18,929 nt of DNA, from positions 1 to 18,929 of the forward strand of contig MDYQ01000369.1 of NCBI GenBank assembly GCA_003024175.1, read 5' to 3'. Source of the stretch: Planoprotostelium fungivorum (taxonomy: Eukaryota > Evosea > Variosea > Cavosteliida > Cavosteliaceae). Shown in pieces: positions 15,696 to 18,929 of this stretch (position 1 is its first letter; every line of letters begins with the position of its first letter). The position numbers were made by a program, and so were the translations under genes. Below the pieces are notes generated by a model. It searched no databases. It was not told the origin of the DNA and saw only the letters and a list, made by a program, of their open reading frames with translations.

Positions 15696-16407
15696 AGCAT
15701 GTCAGTAACCTTCAAAAGATTTGCCTTCCACAATCACTTGGAGATTGTGACCCCAAAGAGTGCAGCAGGTGCAATCTATGAGGATAGTGTGAGTGATTTT
15801 GTTCTTCATTTCTGATAGATGGTAGGTTGTGAGGCATCACACCTATTTCTGTGTAATTCTTAGAAGAGAGGATGAGGATCCTACCTTCAAAGATTGCACT
15901 GGAGTTACATCTCCCATCCAATTGAAGACTGTCCACCATCAACCTTTAGATGCACAGATGGGTTCATGCATCCCTCTCACTGTCTATGCTCAGTTGATCC
16001 ATTCTTACCTGTGTGACTCACCCTCTTCCATGCCCTTGGCAGACCTCTCTCCAGCAGTTGGCTATGCAGCCATAGCTGGATTGCTATCTTTGCTGCCAGT
16101 ACATCTAATTGAATCCAACACCTCAAAGTACAACTGTTGGAGTATTTCTGGGCCCAAGAAGATCATCTCCCAAATTGAACAACCTGAGCTTGACAAGATG
16201 GGATCAATGAACAGTGGTAGATATGCCACCTTGGGTGAAGTAAGATATTATTGCTGATGTATCTTATCTGTTCAGGAGGAGTCAGACAAAGAAGCAGACA
16301 AAGAAGAAGACCCCTTACAACAGACTGATGCATTGTCTGAAGATGGAAATGAAGCTCAGGTGCCTGTTGGCAACAAGAAGCGTGCCCAGACAGACAAGCA
16401 ACAATAA
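15687..16407 (+). CDS. unrecognised protein, three-exon model with a 36-nt intron
   Basis: Exon 1 (15687-15788) begins MMWSMSVTFKRFAFHNHLEI and ends at GTGAGT. Exon 2 (about 15871-16239) encodes DEDPTFKDCTGVTSPIQL, a hydrophobic VGYAAIAGLLSLLPVHLI segment and ends YATLGE. Intron 2 (16240-16275, GTAAGA..GTTCAG) is 36 nt and joins in phase 0 to exon 3, an acidic tail (EESDKEADKEEDPLQQ) that turns basic before TAA (NKKRAQTDKQQ). The acceptor of intron 1 is uncertain: the best-looking site (15863) breaks the frame, while the in-frame AG is at 15870. The sequence is strongly CpG-depleted. I do not recognise a domain; the acidic C-terminus with a terminal KKR motif could suit a nuclear or DNA-binding protein. 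Confidence 0.45.
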
Positions 16408-16734
16408 CCCTCTAAGAAATCCAAAAGATAACCATTAGGCTTCTTTATAATCACACAAATAGATATTACAAGCAACAATTTTGTGTATTTTTGAGATTGT
16501 TCTGTATATCTCCTATGAAAACAGGGCTGTTTTTTCCTGCACAGGGTTGAATGTTCTTGTTCTTTCTCAATGGTTCGATTTGTCTGGCTCGGGAGCAGGT
16601 CTAGTGGGGGGGGTCTTAAAATTGGGATCATTAGAATATGGGTCTGAGGGATCTATAGGCATGTTGATGGCAATGAGGTGTTGTAATGTGCTGTCTGCTT
16701 GTGTGTTTGGTTGTAAATGACCTTACACACACTA
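16408..16734. other. stretch without a recognised gene
   Basis: A 79-codon frame at 16481-16720 is Gly/Leu-rich but has no recognisable family and no partner. CpG is rare. Confidence 0.4.
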
Positions 16735-17345
16735 ATTGGTAGAAAATCCCTCTTCCACAAGCACTTCCATTAGATTATAATGAGGGCATCTTGCCTGCGC
16801 TCCTCTTGTTCTCAGAGTCCTCCACTGTTTCTGCTTAGCAGTCATCTCCAGCCATTTCCCATCAGCTCTTCATGAAGCCAGTGATCATGTGATAACAAAA
16901 GCAAGAGAGGTCCCGGTTCCTTTCACAACTAACACATGGAGCAACCTTACTTCCTGTTGGCGAGAGAACAACAGAAGATATCAGTGAAGGATTCCTTTCA
17001 TCTTCATGCTGCCAGGGCGTCAGGGCTGGCTGGGCTGTTCTGAGGAAATTTTCGCTTCAGAGACCTCAACCACAGGTAGACGCTCGATTGTAGACGTCTG
17101 TCTTATTGTATCATTGCTGTCTCTCATTCATTGTATGGTCTGTCTTCAATCTGACTTTATTTCTTTTCAGATCTTTGGTCTGTATCGTGCCGTCTCTTTA
17201 TAGACTCGTCTCAAGCGCGTCCAAAGGTAACAACACACTGACGTCGGTTCTTATCTCTCATTCTGACTTTATTCCAGATCTTGGGTCCTATTCCTCTGTC
17301 CGTTCAAAGAAGAAGACCCTTTGCAGGTAACAATCTGCCCGTTGG
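16735..17345 (+). promoter_or_regulatory. promoter and leader unit D of the second CR locus, with small leader exons
   Basis: Promoter-side match at 16740-16900, leader core CTGCCAGGGCGTCAGGGCTG at 17009-17028, then a run of exon-like pieces: CAACCACAG|GTAGAC (17076), TTTTCAG|ATCTTTGGTCTGTAT..CCAAAG|GTAACAACA (17170-17226) and ATTCCAG|ATCTTGGGTCCTATT..TTTGCAG|GTAACAA (17276-17325). The last two pieces resemble each other at start and end, as if an exon-intron unit had been duplicated. They are probably untranslated leader exons, because the first contains an in-frame stop. Confidence 0.45.
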
Positions 17346-17528
17346 CGTTGGTTCATCTTCGTCTTTTCTGAGGTTCATTTCAAGTCTGTTTGCAGAGGGA
17401 AATATTCCAAGCCATCTGCAAGCATTAGATCTCATCCATTTCATCCCCACCTTGAATATTCTCAAGATAATTTCATACGCTCAAACCAAATGCTTGGCTT
17501 TTGGTCTTCAAGATGCTAAATAATACAG

Positions 17529-17900
17529 ATGCCTCTCATCATCAACAACAGGGTATATACAGATGACAACGCTGATTACAACCTCGTTATAGCCACTTAT
17601 GGGCTCGACCAAGCCCAACCCAACACCCTTCAAGATGTTGCTCAGATAACACCTTCTATTGCCTTTGTTCTCCCCTCCACTTGAGTGGCACCACCTCCTG
17701 GCCAATTAACAGGAAACTGGACTGCAGTTCAAGCTTCTGCCCCCCAGACTGCCCTACCAGTGAGTCTTGGCTTTCTATCTTCTCTTTATATTCTATATAT
17801 CCTGTTGTCGTGGTGTCCTCAGGGCCTCTATGAGATCTCTAGGGCCTCTCAGGCTCTAGCTTGCATAGCAACAGCCCTAAACGACACCGGCGTTGTTTTG
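17529..17900 (+). pseudogene. second CR-type locus: first exons only
   Basis: ATG at 17529 begins MPLIINNRVYTDDNADYNLV and runs through IATYGLDQAQPNTLQDVAQ to a TGA at 17682-17684 (a likely CGA to TGA change), then continues open to CTACCA at 17759. The intron 17760-17822 and the following exon start (GGCCTCTATGAG..CTCAGGCTCTAGCT) are homologous to the intron and second exon of the minus-strand CR gene. The first exon is unrelated to that gene's first exon. No NTPase or nuclease region follows: similarity fades near 17900 and an unrelated inverted repeat begins at 17983. Confidence 0.6.
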
Positions 17901-17982
17901 GCTGTGTTACATTATATAATTAAAAAATTCATTCATAAGGGAACAGTTCTTTCTGCATGTCTTTCACACCCCACATGATAGG

Positions 17983-18040
17983 GGGTGGTGGCTAAGAGGC
18001 AGGGTTTATACGTAACATTGGGCTAAATCGCTTTCATCAT
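17983..18040 (-). repeat. inverted partner of the repeat at 8876-9062
   Basis: Read on the minus strand it gives GAAAGCGATTTAGCCCAA and GTATAAACCCTGCCTCTTAG followed by CCACCACC. It matches the left copy over about 50 bp at roughly 85 percent. Confidence 0.6.
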
Positions 18041-18044
18041 CACA

Positions 18045-18060
18045 GCTAAATCACTTTAGC
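18045..18060. repeat. short inverted repeat GCTAAA-TCAC-TTTAGC
   Basis: A perfect 6-bp inverted repeat. The half-site GCTAAAT(C/T)(G/A)CTT is also present at 18022 and 18264, making three loosely spaced copies. Confidence 0.4.
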
Positions 18061-18109
18061 CTTACTCACAACTATGGGATTGATCTGTGAACATAGTGTA
18101 TGGATCAAC

Positions 18110-18236
18110 TGATTCCTCTGAGGTAAGGACCTGCGCAAGACTGTCTTGCACATTAAGGTTAACGTGTCCTAATTGCAAGACACATTAAGGTTACTGCGTC
18201 AAGACCGTCTCTGCAGGTCCTTACTCTGAGGAGCAA
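18110..18236. mobile_element. small inverted-repeat (MITE-like) element
   Basis: GTAAGGACCTGC (18123-18134) is perfectly inverted as GCAGGTCCTTAC (18213-18224), and the flanks CCTCTGAG / CTGAGG extend it imperfectly. Inside, ACATTAAGGTTA occurs twice in direct orientation (about 18150 and 18182), beside GCAAGAC-type motifs. No coding capacity. Target duplications are not clear. Confidence 0.55.
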
Positions 18237-18379
18237 TATTGCTTGAGCACTCTCAGTATCAGAGCTAAATTGCTTCTGCTGTTTAGCTTTTTGTAAAAAT
18301 CATCACCAAGAGTACCAGAAAACTTTTCAAAAAATCAATCCAACAGCACATAAAGTACTTTCAGATCATAATGCATCAT

Positions 18380-18929
18380 CCTATAGACTTAAGTTTGAAA
18401 GCAATGAATTCATGTACTCTGTGTTTAGTGTCAGGTACAGAATCATCAGCAGCAAAAGAATTTTGTATCCACAATTGTAGAGTGTTGTTGATATCACTGA
18501 TGTGTTTGATAGATGATATTTTGATGGTATGATCTGCAGGGTCAAGTATGTCTTATCTATAATTGTTCCATCCTCATTGTTAACTAATGTGCAGTTCAAT
18601 TCTATCTTAAAGTAAAAAGGGTAGGACTCTAGTACAACAGTAGGACAGCATCTATTTTTGAGCAGATTTGGGCCACAGCTGACACTGATTGGGAGAACCA
18701 TGTGTCCGGTAAGAATGAGTAATCATATTGAATAGCTACACCTGCTGTCAATAGTGTGGCCTTATGTTTGATTCTGATCAAAAACCTGATTGCTGTAAAT
18801 ACCTTCTTAATCTTTCTGTTAAGCTGTTGGTGTCTGTTTGTCATATACTGTTGCAAAGACTGCATATCCCATTGAGCATACTGAAAACCAAGCTTAGATG
18901 CATTTTGATGTTCCTTGAGAAGCTTCTCA
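18380..18929 (-). pseudogene. distant relative of the unknown protein family at the left end, inverted
   Basis: Entering from the right edge, the minus strand reads NASKLGFQYAQWDMQSLQQY, NRHQQLNRKIKKVFTAIRFL and QYDYSFLPDTWFSQSVSAVA, shifts frame near 18640, then reads FKIELNCTLVNNEDG, shifts again near 18550 and ends with ISSIKHISDINNTLQLW ... HEFIAFKLKSIG before a stop near 18390. Two frameshifts make it a pseudogene; the 5' part lies outside the window. Protein similarity to the left-end copies is clear, with DNA more diverged. The family is unrecognised. Confidence 0.6.

Noticed and set aside
1-18929. CRISPR arrays, bacterial operons, riboswitches, tRNA or rRNA genes
   Set aside because: No regularly spaced identical repeats, no ribosome-binding-site-led operons and no cloverleaf or rRNA sequence were seen; introns and poly(A) signals show eukaryotic DNA.
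9751-18929. A single intact Polinton including retroviral-type integrase, packaging ATPase, protease and capsid
   Set aside because: Only the polymerase is recognisable. The integrase at 9751-10146 is of Ty3/gypsy retrotransposon type and broken, and no ATPase, protease or jelly-roll capsid could be identified.

Overview
The window is a repeat-dense stretch of nuclear DNA from a eukaryote. The evidence is GT..AG introns (several only 35-44 nt long), AATAAA poly(A) signals, a Ty3/gypsy integrase remnant, a protein-primed DNA polymerase B of the Polinton/Maverick/adintovirus class, and strong but patchy CpG depletion that suggests a methylating host. An early-branching animal such as a sponge would fit tiny introns, methylation and Polinton-like elements together. 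That is inference; I cannot name a species.

Layout. 1-1190: degraded copies of an unrecognised protein family, one carrying a small insertion, with a single N at 512. 1300-4480 (minus): a Crinkler/RHS-type (CR) gene with a P-loop NTPase and a C-terminal PD-(D/E)XK nuclease-like domain, split by tiny introns whose phases all agree. Its 3' part is present twice, and a single N (2073) sits exactly at the join. 4430-5150: two leader/promoter units head to head as a long inverted repeat. 5150-10170: mostly non-coding repeat debris, with a third leader unit (about 6484-6880) and an integrase fragment (minus, 9751-10146). 11334-12974 (plus): 5'-truncated polymerase B fused to an HNH nuclease domain, almost free of CpG. 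12978-15306: an abrupt change to CpG-normal, very compact sequence with a helical protein gene (minus), a four-exon gene with one membrane segment (plus) and a 46-residue Thr/Gly-rich peptide (plus). 15541-16407: an unrecognised multi-exon gene. 16735-17900: a second, truncated CR-type locus with the same leader. 18110-18233: a small inverted-repeat element. 18380-18929: an inverted relative of the protein family at the left end.

How it fits together. Two types of sequence alternate. CpG-normal islands (about 1195-5130, 12978-15130, 16980-17400) carry the tiny-intron CR genes and the compact virus-like cluster. CpG-poor DNA carries the polymerase, transposon debris and the unknown gene. The most unusual items are the polymerase-HNH fusion, the compact cluster beside it, and the modular CR loci that share leader, intron and part of exon 2 but have different first coding exons.
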